A stretch of DNA of 64,000 bases from Adiantum capillus-veneris (Eukaryota; Streptophyta; Polypodiopsida; Polypodiales; Pteridaceae): positions 24,242,396 to 24,306,395 of the forward strand of contig CM043960.1 of NCBI GenBank assembly GCA_014529385.2, written 5' to 3'. The notes under the pieces were generated by a model. It had not been told where the DNA came from, ran no database searches, and worked only from the letters and a program-made list of their open reading frames with translations. Positions 1 to 12,336 of this stretch are shown here, one piece after another. The first letter of the stretch is position 1. The number at the start of each line of letters is the position of its first letter. The position numbers and the translations under genes were made by a program.

Positions 1-220
1 TTTATGCTTGCTTGAAAATGATTTACTTTCATGCTTACATAAATTTATGCTTAAGCTCTCATTTTTCCATAAGAAAGCCTTTTGCTTGGTAAATATATAT
101 AAAATAACTACTTAACTTTGTTGTTTCCCTCTAATTATGGTTCATTACTAATCATAACTAGCCATGTTGCTAACAACTAACCCAGATGTTATTTCAAGTT
201 TTGCTGTTTCAAGTTCTCTA

Positions 221-920
221 GATTACCAGACTAATATGGAATAGAGAGAGTAGAAAGCACTTTATTTAACCATAGGTAATTGGAAATCATACTTATGTTT
301 CAAGTTCTGTTGTTTAGATTACCAGACTAATATGGCATAGAGAGAGTAGAAAGCACTCTCTTTAACCATAGGTTTATGGAGATCATACTTATATTTCAAG
401 TTTTGTTGTCTAGATTACCAGACTAATATGGAATAGAGAGAGTAGAAAGCACTCTCTTGAACCATAGGTGACTGGATATCATACTAAAATAGCATGCATA
501 TTGGATGATGATTAATATCTATGCGTATCCTTAAACCCGGCTAGAAATATTTTTTTCTATTCTTAAGATGCATGAGATAATTGCCACATAAGCAAGAGAA
601 ATTAAGTAGTGAATTTTTTTGGAATTAACCGTTCTATTCATGCTTATATTTCAAGTTTCATTCTCTAGATTACCAGACTAATATGGCATAGAGAGAGTAG
701 AAAGCACTCTCTTTAATCATAGGTGAGTGGAGATCATACTAAAATAGCATACATGTTGGATGATGATTAATATCTATGCGTATCCTTAAACCCGGTCAGA
801 AATATCTTTTTCTATTTTTAAGATGCAAGAGATAATTTCCACATAATCACGAGCAATCAAGTAGTGGAAATTTTTTAAAATTAACCATTCCATTTAAAGT
901 GGCATTATAATTTACTCTAA
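221..920. repeat. Direct repeats of a 96-bp and a 254-bp unit
   Basis: A block beginning GATTACCAGACTAATATGG and continuing through a GA-rich stretch ending near CCATAGGT occurs at about 221, 317, 415 and 669. The first three copies are spaced about 96 bp apart. The last two are part of a longer unit of about 254 bp that also carries a shared ATTAATATCTATGCGTATCC segment (near 510 and 764). There is no coding potential. The copies differ by scattered substitutions, so this is an old local tandem duplication, possibly part of an LTR or satellite whose remainder lies left of the window. Confidence 0.8.
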
Positions 921-2534
921 AAAGAATCCTCTTATGAAAGGTTCACAAGTTTTTCTTTAAATTTAAGAAATAGGATTTTTCTTCTTTCAAAGAGAAAAAG
1001 AACATGTGTGTAAGATTTGTTTTGGTGATACACATAAGTTAATACTAATTCTCTCAAGGAGAGTTAAGTTTTGAAGGGTAGCTCTATCTTAATCAAAGGA
1101 ATTTTTCCTTGGAAGTGGGAATTTACTTCCAATTAAGGTTAACCCCCCCCCCCCCCCCCCCCCTCTTATCAATTGGAAAGTCCCTAAACCATAAGCTTCT
1201 TCTAGCTACTTAATTAATCCTCTCCATGGTATCAAAGGGTATGCCTAAATCCCTTCGTAAAGAAGAATTTCTTGATCATTCATACACTATTATATGAGCA
1301 ATTTTCACTACACTATCATATCCACTCTTAGGAATGTCGCATTTTCTTTCACTCTTGCATAAGCACTCAAGGAACTTTCTTGATTATTTGTCTCAAATTT
1401 CAAGCTAATGAATTTCAAAGTTTTGTGTTTACCACACATAGATCACACCAAATCAAAAACTCATAGTAGAAAGCATATGCATTGTTCATTTCAAATTTGT
1501 CTACTTTCAAGTTTGTTTTACAAATTCGAAGGAAGGATTAAGGGGATAGCTTTGCGGATGTCTTGACCGTGTTGCTTCAACACAAAACTCCCATCGTTTC
1601 CATGGAGATGACCCATGGATGGCAAATGATGCAAGGGACCAAAATGGGATTCGCCAAAGTCAAGTTGACTTGAAACTTACGTCGAACCTTAAACTCCCAA
1701 GAGACTCATTATATTTCTTAAGGTCTTGTTTGATTAAAGATTAAAATGAACTTGGAACTAAGAGATTATAACTCAAGGAACTTAATAGAAATTTAAACTA
1801 GGATTGAAACTTTACCAAGAAGATTTGACGTGGATAGCCCTAGCATAACATAGGAGATTTAAGTGGTGTGAACTTTGTCTTATATGCTTGGAAAAGGCCA
1901 ATGTAGGTGTTTACCTGTGAAATACAACAAGGGATGGTCATTTTCAGCTAGGACTAATAATCGTTTGTCTATGTATTGAGCTCGGGTTCATTCACTACCC
2001 TAGAAATGGGATTGAATGGGAGTGTGTCCCGGCTGGGTGATAGGGACCCACAGATGCGTCTGGAAATTGGCCTAGTCCAGGTCCTGATGTCGATGGGAAA
2101 AGGAGGAAGAAAAATAGATCCATTAAGGGATCAGAATAAGGGAGGAGGATGTGAATTTAATTAAGGAACCTTTTAATTGTTTGGTAAAAAGGAACCTTGG
2201 AAAGACTAAGAACCTAAATGGGCTATTCCGCAATTGTCCTCATTAGCCGAACCTTTGTTCTCTGCTTCTCGGATTATTGATTTAAAATGAATCTAGAGTA
2301 GATTATTTTTGTAAGCCTTTCCCACACAAGATAAAGAAAAACAAGAATTGAAAATTGTGTCAGGGCACCGCCTCCACACATGGCGAAGGAGACAAGATGC
2401 CCAAGTCCTAGGACGAGGATAGGAATATGCCTGGAGGAGTATATGTGATTGCTTGACTAATAACTAGACAATGTTACTATTACTGAAGAAAAAAGGAAGG
2501 AAAATATTCTAAAAAGAAAAAGGTGGAAATGACC
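921..2534. other. Non-coding stretch, nothing recognised
   Basis: Apart from the poly-C tract this AT-rich stretch holds only short open frames with no recognisable motif (for instance a 62-codon frame near 1976-2164). I see no terminal repeats, tRNA-like fold or conserved protein similarity. It may be decayed transposon sequence. Confidence 0.5.
1143..1163. repeat. Poly-C tract, 21 bases
   Basis: An uninterrupted run of 21 cytosines, flanked by ordinary AT-rich sequence. It is a simple homopolymer, poly-G on the other strand, and could form G-quadruplex or i-motif structure. The exact length is prone to sequencing error. Confidence 0.9.
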
Positions 2535-2670
2535 TGATAAATGCACACTTGCAAGGGTATCCAATAGGTTTCATGATGCTTTCAAACGTTTAAAATTTAT
2601 TCTTGGTTTGACATGATTGGAATATTGTTTTCTAGTATCATAGTACTACCTTGGAAATGTGCATTTATCA
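2535..2670. mobile_element. Small foldback / MITE-like element
   Basis: The left arm begins TGATAAATGCACACTTGCAAG (2535-2559) and the right arm (2646-2670) is its near-perfect inverted complement, giving about 24-bp terminal inverted repeats around a 136-bp AT-rich, non-coding unit. Size, composition and terminal inversion fit a miniature inverted-repeat element. I see no convincing target-site duplication, so a simple hairpin-forming sequence cannot be excluded. Confidence 0.5.
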
Positions 2671-3174
2671 ACGGTTCGGTGGGTGGGTGGATTTTGGAGG
2701 GTTAATTTGTTGGCCGGAAAGTTGAACCCAATTTTATGTTTTCCATTAAGATCTGAGGAAAAGGATCCTAATCTACAGAGTGGGGATCAAACTTGGGAAC
2801 GAGGGATTCATGCAAATTAGTAAATACACTTATCTTAGGGGAATGTACTGACGGTTGCGCTCGGTCATACCCAAGAAAAAATCGACAGTGACCTTGAACC
2901 AAGGATGGATTAGAAGACTCTCACCAGTTGACCCTGGAAGGTTGAGTTCACATTTAGTCTCATCACTTTGATTTTGGAAACTTCAAAGCAATAAGGAAAT
3001 ATATTTTCAGGTTAAGGGTTTTGTAAGAGAAAAGTGGTCATTATCACCCCCTTGATTTGGCATCGAAGAGCGGGAGGAGTCTTGTCTTGGTGTCGGCCTC
3101 AAGCGGGAGGTATGCCCGGAATCTTGGTTTATCCATTTGGAGATGGTGCAGCCGAGGTCCCCAGCATGGCCCTC
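2671..3174. other. Spacer before element A, no gene seen
   Basis: There is no recognisable coding sequence. An open frame starting at 3057 only becomes meaningful from about 3175, where RNase H similarity begins. The abrupt start of similarity marks the truncation point of element A. Confidence 0.5.
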
Positions 3175-5160
3175 ACAATGTACTCATTGATGCTTCAAAT
3201 TTTTCTATAGGCTATATCTTAGCTCATCCCAACAGAGGGGACCATGGATTTTCCTATCTCCTATGCTAGCGGACAATTAAACCTAACAAAAAATAATTAT
3301 ACAAACACAAAAAGAGAAGGCCTTGGTATGGTGTATTCGGTCAAGAAATTCCAACACTACTTGTTAGCCAACAAGTTTATCTTTTTTGTAGACCATTAAG
3401 ACTTACTCTATTTGGTAAACAAACCCTACATTATGGGAAGGATAGTAAGATGGTTCATCATCCTACTTGAATTTTACTTCACATGGTTAAAAAAGGCACC
3501 ACACACCAAAGATTGAATCATCTGTCGAGACTCACAAAACAAGGGAAGCACCTAAGGGAGACGATGATTTGCTAGATGCATATATGTTCTCTATGGAAAT
3601 GGTTCCAAGATGGTCAGAAGACCTTGTGATCCTAATGACCATCATGCAAGTAGATTCTAAAATACTGAATCCCATTACACCACGACTGATTGAACAATCC
3701 TCATTGTATCAGTTGTTGACTAGACGATTGTATTGGAAAAATAAAGATTGAATCTTGCTCTTGTGCATCAATCTTGAGGAACAAGAAGCCTACTTGAGTC
3801 AAGCACATACCACAATAGTAGGACTACACTTTGCACAAGACAAAACCTTACAACAATTAACTTGGTTGGGGGTTTATTGGCCCACCATGAAGAAGGGTGT
3901 TCATCAATATGTGAATAAGTGGTCTCAATGTAAAGTAAAAGCCGTCATACCCCATGCCACATTATTCCACAGCGGAGCGGTGGTAGAATATCTAACCAAC
4001 AGAATATTTCCAAAAAACATAAGTAAAAGAAGAAGGAGGGCAATAGAAACGGAAGCCGCCAACTACATCTTGATTGAAAACGAGCTATATCGAACGAGGG
4101 AAAGATAGACATCTCAAACTGTGCACAAATAAGGAGGAATATCTTCCTATTTTAGAACAAGCACATGTAGGTTTAGCAAGACGTCACTTCTCTCAGGAAA
4201 CCACGATCAAAGCTATATTCATGGCAAGCATCTGGTGACCAACTTTATTTGTGGACGCAAAAGAGTTTATTCGACGATGTGATGCATGTCAAAGAGTAAA
4301 AATTCCCACAAGGGTCTATAATATGCCATTGCGACCTATGATGGGAGCACGAGTCTTTGCTAAGTGGGGTATAGACTTTGTAGGACCAATCGAACCACCA
4401 ACTTACAAAACTCAAACACAATACATTACTGCGGCCACAGATTACTTAACCAAGTGGACTAAGGCACGGGCCACCAGGAAGAACAATGCTAGAACCACTA
4501 TTGCATTCTTGTATGAATGTGTATTCACTAGGTATGGACTTCCTATTGAGCTTGTGAGTGATCGCGGATCACATTTCCTTAATGAGGTGATAGAATATTT
4601 AATAGATGAGTTCATGGTAATCCGTAACAAATATGCTCCATATCATCCTCAAGCGAATGGTCAAGCAGAACATGCTAACAAAATTCTGAACTCTGTACTA
4701 ATTAAATCGTTAGTTCAGGAGAACAAACTGGGAAATGCGTCTTCCTTCTGCCTTATGGGTTTATTAAGTTTCCATCAAAATAGCTTTGAACACAACTTCT
4801 TTTAATTTGGTCTATGGCCTGGATGCGATCTTGCCAATGGGATTCTTATTACCCACTTTCAAAGTTGCTACTAAGTTAGAATGTAAGGGACACAAATTGT
4901 CAGAATGACTTGAAGAGTTGGAACAATTAGATGAACAACAATTATCTGCCATTGCTCACATCGCACAAATACAAAAACAAAAACAGTCCTTTGACTCACA
5001 ATTCTTGACCAAACTTTCCAAACCAGGGAACTTAGTCTTAGTATATTCGTTGAATCAAAATATACCCATATTCAAGAAAAAAGGACATGTTCCTTTTCTC
5101 ATTGAAGATGTTTCACCGAGCGGTGCAGTCAAGTTAGCTACATTAGACTGAGAAATTATG
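3175..5160 (+). pseudogene. Element A pol remnant: RNase H and integrase
   Basis: The fragment starts in RNase H with IDASNFSIGYILAHP, which matches the IDASAYAIGSILAQP of element B. It continues through a broken linker to two successive zinc-binding modules, one at about 3800-3950 ending in VYWPTMKK and one at about 4150-4300 ending in RCDACQRVK. The integrase core at about 4350-4700 retains the three acidic positions (GIDFVGP, VSDRGSHF, GQAEHAN). The first zinc module has lost a cysteine (Trp replaces the first Cys of the CxxC). Multiple stops and frameshifts interrupt the reading, so this is a pseudogene. The C-terminal end (VKLATLD, then WISGCR) lines up with the end of integrase in B and reads Trp where B has a stop. 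Confidence 0.85.
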
Positions 5161-6345
5161 GAAAATTGGATTAGTGGATGTCGGTCTGTAAATGCAATCT
5201 TCCCTTTACTAATGAGATTTTGTAGAGAATGCATGTAGCCAAGGAAAGAAATCTTAAACGACAACAGGTAATAGATGAGGCTCAAGAGGAGGCTCGCATC
5301 CAGATTCTAAAACAAAAAGTTGCAAGGCAACCTGTTCTACAAGTTGTACCACTCAATACTCTCCAAGTTTAGCCCATAGCTAAGGATGAGGTAGTGGCTG
5401 ATGATGAGAGGATGGATGGTCTTGATATGCGGATCAATGTGAATCTAAAAGAGGGATACAAAGTGAAAGCTTTAGCAAACACGGGAGTTCGAGCCAATGT
5501 TGTTAGTTACTCAACTTATCTCAAGGCAACTAATCAACCACTTGAGTATTGTTGAGCCACTGTCAAAAGTTGTAACAAATGAATCACTCCAGCACTAGGA
5601 AAAATTAACTTGAATTTTATGGTTCATGGACTTCCTTCCCGCATAACTTAAAAAGTTTTGCGTTTAAACACATGAATGAAGACCTAATACTAGGGGTTCC
5701 CTAGATGAGAACCTAGGAAGCAATACAATTTTGGGATGCCCAAATGCTAGAAATCACACTTAAAGGAGTACAACTAAGAATACCATTTGCACACAGTAAG
5801 GAAGAGTGGAAAGGATCTCTCGGTGATTTCCCATCTAGGAAGCAGAAGTCATTAGTCACAAATACGACCACTACTCCATCAAAGACTGTTTCTAGCCATC
5901 CTATGAAAGGAGTCAAGCAAATTTGAGTACCCAAGAGCCAGCTCAAGAACCAACCTCAACAAATATGGGTGACAAAAAGACTGCTACACATCGTCGACAG
6001 CTTTAAAAAAAAAACATTACATCCACCTACTCAAGAAAACATTACATCCACCTACTCAACAAAAGTCACCGCTACTCAAGAGGACATGGATATGGCAATC
6101 AAAGAAGCAAAGTGCAGCCACAAAAAGACCAAATATCCACGGCAAACAAGTTCAAAAATGGGTACCATAGACCCCATAGCAAGCCAAGACAACTACACTC
6201 AGATATAAGTGGGTACCTAAAGTCAAGGCACTCACAACTATAGGGACCATTGTATCCAAACAACACACAGCGGATAATGCATATTGTGCTATCAAAGAGC
6301 AAGCTCAATTGCTACAAGATTTGCTCTTCAAAAGAGTCAGCAATA
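5161..6345 (+). pseudogene. Element A second protease-like domain and W-x-P-K tail
   Basis: After integrase the same strand encodes a basic, Gln/Glu-rich stretch (EEARIQILKQKVARQ), then ALANTGVRANVVSYSTYL. This aligns with ALLDSGAQANLISYGLYQQL of element B, so the active-site Asp-Ser-Gly triplet has become Asn-Thr-Gly. Downstream, in broken frames, are KWVP and YKWVPKVKALTTIGTIVS, matching the Trp-rich tail in B. The reading is broken by several stops. A 24-bp direct duplication (ACATTACATCCACCTACTCAA) lies at 6012-6060. The role is inferred from fold-level motifs only: a retroviral-type aspartic protease relative placed after integrase. Confidence 0.7.
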
Positions 6346-6510
6346 GGATACCTTGACATCAAAAACCCTTGAGTACCATACTCAAGACCCACTTCTTGCA
6401 CAAATAATGTTTATTTGCATTGACCTCCACAGCATAATAGGCCAATCAAGACCCTTCATAGACACAACTTTCTATCATATACACTACACAACCCAGGTTG
6501 AATTGAAGCC

Positions 6511-6523
6511 AGGAGGGGGGAGA
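6511..6523 (+). promoter_or_regulatory. Internal polypurine tract, element A
   Basis: AGGAGGGGGGAGA follows the end of the pol tail and is matched in the same place in element B (54152-54165). Polypurine tracts prime plus-strand DNA synthesis in LTR elements. An internal copy is either a central polypurine tract or the 3' tract of an ancestor that later gained ORF3. Confidence 0.55.
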
Positions 6524-7280
6524 CAACCTGAAAAGAACAAAAGCATATGAATCTGGAAAGTAAAAGGGGCAATGATTTAACGTAGTTGTGTGTTAATGTC
6601 TGATTTTTGTTGAAACTTAAGTGATTGTCCTAATAATGAGATGAATGGGGATTGTCATATGATAACCCCTAAGCACGTGTATTTATTGTACATATCTTCC
6701 AATAATTATAATATAGTATAATTTCATTTGTTAGCATGTAATTCGACCAAAATCATGATAAAAATGGAGCAATCCACAAAATATGGCTGAATAATAAGAG
6801 TGGAAGTGTTTTAGAGTTTTTTGAGTGGCTTATCTATTTTTCTTTAATTTTTTATAATAAAATCTAATAAAATCCAAAATAAATAAAATAAGCAAGCAAG
6901 AATGTCAAAATTGGATTCCGACTTCAAACGCCAAATCTCAAAGTTCAAGGGAAGAGACAAAAAAATTTTGAAGCAAATCGGATCAAAAGGTTCAGCGGCC
7001 TTTTTCACCAACTAGTCATTCGGGACAAATTATGATAGAATGATGGAGGTATGTAGTTTTCAAAAAAATTCAATCCTATAGTATGCAATTAGACCTAATG
7101 AGCTCAATTAGGTAGGTAATTGAGAGGAGGTGTCGGGAAATTGCATGTATGTTTAGCCATGTAGGCCAATATTTCTCTCATTTGCATTCTAGACCTTAGA
7201 GAAAGAGCTCTAAGTGGTGGATTTTGGTGACCTTCTACGCTCTTCTACGCACTACTTGCTGACTTTGACTCACTCCAACC
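6524..7280. other. Leader region upstream of the ORF3 first exon, element A
   Basis: AT-rich and non-coding. The last 90 bp (about 7190-7280) resemble the segment just upstream of the corresponding ATG in element B (54860-54946), sharing a CTTCTACG-CGCAC block and the spacing to the ATG. This suggests a conserved 5' untranslated region or promoter for ORF3. Confidence 0.45.
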
Positions 7281-8696
7281 ATGAGTGGTAAGTTCCTAAT
7301 TACATCAAGAAGTGTTTTGATTAACACATTGTCAACCACAGGAGCTATAAGGGGCACGACAACACATGGCAATCTTTGAACGGTTAGGGGAAAAATGCTA
7401 ACACCGGCTACATCTGACACCCAAATTGCACCAAAACTGAACCAGAGGCTCATCACTAGGGGTAAACACTTTTCTAAGATCCAAAGTGCAAAGGGGGTTA
7501 GAAAATCTGACCTAGCATCTTCGACGTGCCAAAGATAAAGGAGTCAAATGGGGACCAAACTTTACAAATGTTTTGAGGCCATCATGTGAAGGAACTGTGG
7601 AGATTTAGGGGTGTAATTGGGTCTCAGTCATCAATGTAGGACAAAAAGACCATATTCACATTGCAAAGCAACATTTTGCACCACAACGCAAAATCTTGAC
7701 CCAACTCAACTCAAAATCAAGAGGGACACACTCCACACCATATTGGACCTCCACCAACCTCTAGGGAGCAAGTAAATAGTGATAAGTGACTCCAAGTCAA
7801 ACCGCGCTCAATAGAAGACAGTCAACCTCATTGAGAACTACATCAGCTACCAAGAAACAAACCAAGGGTTTCAACCACCATCATTTACCTAGTAGAAGCT
7901 AGATAGGGAAAAAGCAAGGCCTAAAGTGCAATAAAGTGTAACTTCTATCCTTGGCGCACCAAAGGTGACTCACTAGCATGGCACAATTTTTTGCACCCCT
8001 TCTACACTAGCATGTTTTCCCTCCCCATCACAAACACTACATCACACTTTAACACTGTTTTTTATGAAAATACTAATAAAATGCAATGTGCCACATCCCA
8101 TAGCCATCAGTGCCCAATTCTTACTTTTAGCTTGCCAAATCAAACCCAACTTCACCCATCATCAATAATAAATGTTCTAGGACCATCAGAGTACCAAAAA
8201 TTAAAAAATGGCCCTAAATCACCCTCTTTTTATCTTCGACGCACCTAAGATAGAAATGGCAATGGAAGAGTCTAACTTGCATCTATGATACATAGATATG
8301 TTCAAAGTGGTCACATTAAACACTTGCCCAAGTTTCATCAAGTTTGACAAATCCTAACTTGTTCAATTACCAAAAGTACAAAATGCAGTCAAGCGAACAT
8401 TTAATTCTTCATAGCTCCCATCATAAAAGTCCAAAAGCTCTCAAGATTCTTGCATATCACCACCAGCACTTATATTTTCTATATAGTCCATCATAAAAGT
8501 CCAAAAGCTCTCAAAATTCTTGCATATCACCACCAGCACTTATATTTTCTATATAGTCCATTTGACACCATTTTTGTGTGCACCTACACCCTAGGCATGC
8601 CAAAGATAGACTTTACAATTTTGCTTATTTAGTTGTGCTACTTGGTTGTAACTTGCCAAAATGGTCTAGTCTTTGAATGTGCTAATACATTGTCAG
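7281..8696 (+). other. Inferred 7-nt first coding exon (7281-7287) and intron (7288-8696) of ORF3, element A
   Basis: ATGAGTG is followed by a consensus donor GTAAGT at 7288. The acceptor TTGTCAG ends at 8696. Joining them puts the ATG in frame with ORF3 and gives Met-Ser-Gly-Ser at the junction. Element B has ATGAGAG before GTAGGC and an acceptor CAACAG, giving Met-Arg-Gly-Ser in the same phase. The match of exon length, phase and residues in two divergent copies is the evidence; no transcript is available. The intron carries a 70-bp tandem duplication and no recognised coding sequence. Confidence 0.65.
8421..8560. repeat. Two tandem 70-bp repeats
   Basis: Two head-to-tail copies of a 70-bp unit starting TCATAAAAGTCCAAAAGCTC (8421 and 8491) differ at one base. 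They lie inside the inferred ORF3 intron of element A and look like a recent local tandem duplication. Confidence 0.95.
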
Positions 8697-11600
8697 GTTC
8701 TCTCTCATCTACATCGGGAGATCATAAGAAAAAGACCATGAAGCAGAAATTTCCTGAACTCCCACCATATCAGCTGGAGAGGAAGACTTCTTGGGAGAGG
8801 CAAATGTCACCTGATTGGCAAAAGACCAATTGGATAGCCAACATGTCATTGTCTACCATGGATCATTCAAGAGTTCTCATGGAATCAAAGTCAAAGTACA
8901 GATGCTACCAAGGGAAGCTCAGGATCACATCATCAAAGAACAGGCAATCCGCCCACTTTGGGAAAAGATTGGCCTTAAGGACTACATAGAGATGGACCCT
9001 TGCAGTGTCGATTACAAGAGAGCATATGAGCTCTTACACAGCATCGTCGAGGAAGAACGAGCCACCATATCTGACCTCAATGGCTCTCCTATCGAAGTTA
9101 ACACTCGGGGGTTCACCTTTTAGACATGTAAGTTACCACATGAGTTCAAACGAATGGGTTTTTTTATTGCCAAAAAATCAAAATTTTAATAGATTTATAT
9201 TAACAGAAGGGGTTTTTTAATTGATTTTAGAGAAAAATCTGTCAATTTTTTGAAGAAAAAGGGATCATTTTATTACCTTAGGCATCATGTAAGTAAAGGG
9301 GTTTTTTTAATACCTTTGAATGCACGTTATATGAATAGTTTCTTAAAGGTGCACCCCCCAAGAGTTAAGATAACTGAAGACCAAGTGGCAGAAGCACTCA
9401 AGCTTTAGACATGAGGAGAACCTATGAGGGACAGACAATTACCAACCAATGGTATTTTCACCAGTCGATCATCCTCCTTTTTAGAATTCAAGCAAAGGAA
9501 AATAGAGCGGGCACTGCGGCTCTATCACCAACATTTTCACTTCACTGCCAAGGTATACAGTTCCTAATCATGCCATGGCTTCCACCTTCACACAAGCATC
9601 AAAGAAAGAGGGGATGATAGAGTTGAACCACGCACAATACATCTACACAACCCTCAGTCATGTGAAGAAGCCAGAGAACATCACATTTTTGGGAGCTCCA
9701 AAAGCGCTCACCAGAATTGACTATCACGCTATACGCCAAGTAGAGCATCTACCATCTGCCCTAGATCAAACTTTATGGTTTCTCAACAAGACAAATGAGG
9801 AGCCAAAAGTACAAACACGGGCTCCACCAGTGGCAACAAGACTGCGGACTCAATTAGTTGATGTACAAGCTCAAGAACCCACATCCACAGCAACAAAAGA
9901 AGAAGGTAACAGAGAGGAGGAGGTGCATGAAGAGGAGGACACTCCTATCAAAAGAAAAAGGGAAAGCTAAGGTGGATGAAAAAAAACAGACCCAGAAACA
10001 TAGGCCAACAGTAGTTATTGAAGAACCAGCACAAAGAGCGGCCAGAATAGAGAGAGAGCGAGACAGCAGCCTTCGAGCTTGAAACAGGACCTTCGGGGAG
10101 ATTTTGAGGAAAATTGGAAACCATCTCCAAGAAGAATCAAAATTCAAACCAAACACCCAATGTTCGATGAAAAGGATGATCCTCGAGCTGGCCTAGAGCA
10201 TCTCTACCATAAAGAAGAATGACAATGATAACATGCCCAGGCATAAGAAGCAGCTCGTACACAACCTCTAGAGGGTTCACCCAAAGAACCAATCAACCCT
10301 ACTGCAGATGTTCCACACTTCTCTCCCACAAGTGCACCACCATAGCCGGAGACTACAACACAAAGGAGTCCACTCCCACTGCTAAGAATATGGAACGAGA
10401 TACTGAACCACTCAAAGGAATCATTAAGGAACAAGAGGCTAAACCAACTAATCCCACAGAGACACCAAATACTCAAGCCAACCAACCAGATGAGCCAATC
10501 ACTGAGGCTTAGGACACACAAACGCGGATCAGCCGAAAGCGAGAAACACAAGCACAATGGAGAATCTAGAGGACATAGATGAATATACATATTATGCACA
10601 TGATGAGATATACAAAATAAAAGCAGAAATATATGCTCGCCAACCACATCTACATAGTGTATACATGCGCTTGCGGCTCTGTGAGGAAAGGCTAGACTTG
10701 GCCAATATAGGTGTCGAGTCATACAAAGAAGCCATGGAATTCAAAGAAAAGGAATTGGTTGAACTAACTACCAAGATAGCAACAGATCTGGAAACTCTCC
10801 AGACAAGAAATTAGCAACACGAGCAACAAGTCACAAAGGCCACTTTAGCTCTAAAGGAAGCTACTTCAACAATTGATAGGGTCCAAATCCAACTAAACAT
10901 TGCAAATACTCAGTTGGTGCAATTAGAAGCCAGGTGCCAAGAGCAAAATACATTGCTCAACTAGCTCAAGGATAATCCTACAATAGCCACATTACAGGGC
11001 ACATATCATGCATACAAAGCAGTGGAACAGAAGGTTAAGGACTTAGAGATGGATCTAAAGCTTGAGCAGATGCAAAGAAGAGAATTGTCAAACAATCAGT
11101 TTCGCGCAACGAGAAGAAAAATACCAAAAGCGATTGATTAGCTTATTGAGGAGTTAAGCAAGGCTAAAGAAGGTGTCATGGCGCATGCAACCACGTTGGG
11201 AGATGAGAAAATCATTGCCGCAATGCAAGATAAGGATACCCTTTAGTTCATGGATCTCAAAGTGCCAACAGCAGGCCAGTCTTCCAGAGATTGAATTTTC
11301 TCAAGCAAAAGTGGAACCTTCCACTGTTCCAAAAAGCCTGATTGTTGAGGAGGAGTTTGTTTTGAAGAAGCAGATAGAAGAGGACATGGAGACCATTTGG
11401 ATGGAGGCAATACAATGGGAAGAACAAATTATAAACTCAATCAATTTCAATCTACTCACACCATCCACAAACAATGAAATGTGGTATCAGCAAGCTCTCC
11501 CTTATCCTCTCATTAGATTCAAAGTCCTTCAAATCAAAGAAAGACTACTCAAGGATCTCCAGGCCAATCCTTCACTACAACACCCCAAATGGAGCAAGAG

Positions 11601-12297
11601 ATGGCTTGACCGGCATCCCAGGTATCTCATTTTGATTGTAAATGCACCATTACTAATCAAACAAGATCCTATGCAATGCTCAATACCGAGAGTCAAAAAT
11701 TGGCAACAACACCTTATCCTCCAACAGAAAAGACCAACCTACCTTAGCTACCCCCGGTTTCAACCATCTCCAAATAACAAACCGATAGAGTCATACATGG
11801 TGGAGACATTATCTTTGACTATACATCTATTTCGGGGAATCCAAAATTTGGCATGCATTATGCTAGAAAAGATTGTGAAGATGCTCCTCACTTGTTTGCA
11901 AACCTTTCATAGGGCAGAACAAACAGACGCCGCATGGATGTCCTTCCTCAAAGGTACACAAGGGCTATGCTATAATCTCTCTGGTCAACCATCTAAAAAA
12001 GCCCGTTGTGGATTCTACGCAAGGGCCATGTTTCTCCCATCATATTATATGCAAACATTTGAAGAAGCATTCTACATGGGATTTTTCACTCACAGATCAA
12101 AGATCTTTGGCCATGTCGTCACAAACCTGCGGGCTCCATTTATCAGCTATTCAGCAATGGAGCTAAAGAATGCAATCAACATGCAATCCATGTCCACTAA
12201 ATACAAAGAGCCGCATGTCAAGTACCAAAAAGATCTTGTGCATCAAGCAAAGAGAATAGCAACACGAAAGCCCGACAACTACTTAGCACCCTAAGAA
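8697..12297 (+). pseudogene. ORF3 of element A (N-domain, coiled coil, C-domain), decayed
   Basis: This is collinear with ORF3 of element B (56810-60263). The N-domain is recognisable at about 8750-9120, with VKVQMLPREAQDHIIKEQAI matching VIELPMLPRELNEFVRSKMA of B. It continues at 9375-9410 (ITEDQVAEALKL against ITERVVAHALDL) and 9575-9850 (MASTFTQASKKEGMIE, then PPVATRLRTQ against PRVATRLKDG). A charged, Gln/Glu-rich section at 9850-11200 corresponds to the coiled-coil part. The C-domain is an open 373-codon frame ending at 12294, with GLCYNLSGQPSKKA and FLPSYYMQTFEEAFYMGFFT. Several stops and frameshifts break the gene. I do not recognise the function. Being adjacent to the 3' polypurine tract it is part of the retroelement, not a neighbour. 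Confidence 0.75.
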
Positions 12298-12320
12298 GTT
12301 GTGTCACAAACGACACAGGC

Positions 12321-12334
12321 AAGGAGAGGGGAAA
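12321..12334 (+). promoter_or_regulatory. 3' polypurine tract, element A
   Basis: AAGGAGAGGGGAAA lies 26 bases after the ORF3 stop and just before the LTR start. It matches AAGGAGGGGGGGAG at the same position in element B. This is the expected plus-strand primer of an LTR element. Confidence 0.75.
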
Positions 12335-12336
12335 TG

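Noticed and set aside
9575-9850. Apparent PIF1/Helitron helicase end (QYIYTTLSHVKKPENITFLG)
   Set aside because: It looks like helicase motif VI, but the whole stretch is collinear with the ORF3 N-domain of element B (AIATTFTWAMTKGTP ... PRVATRL), with matching sequence before and after. I assign it to ORF3 of element A.
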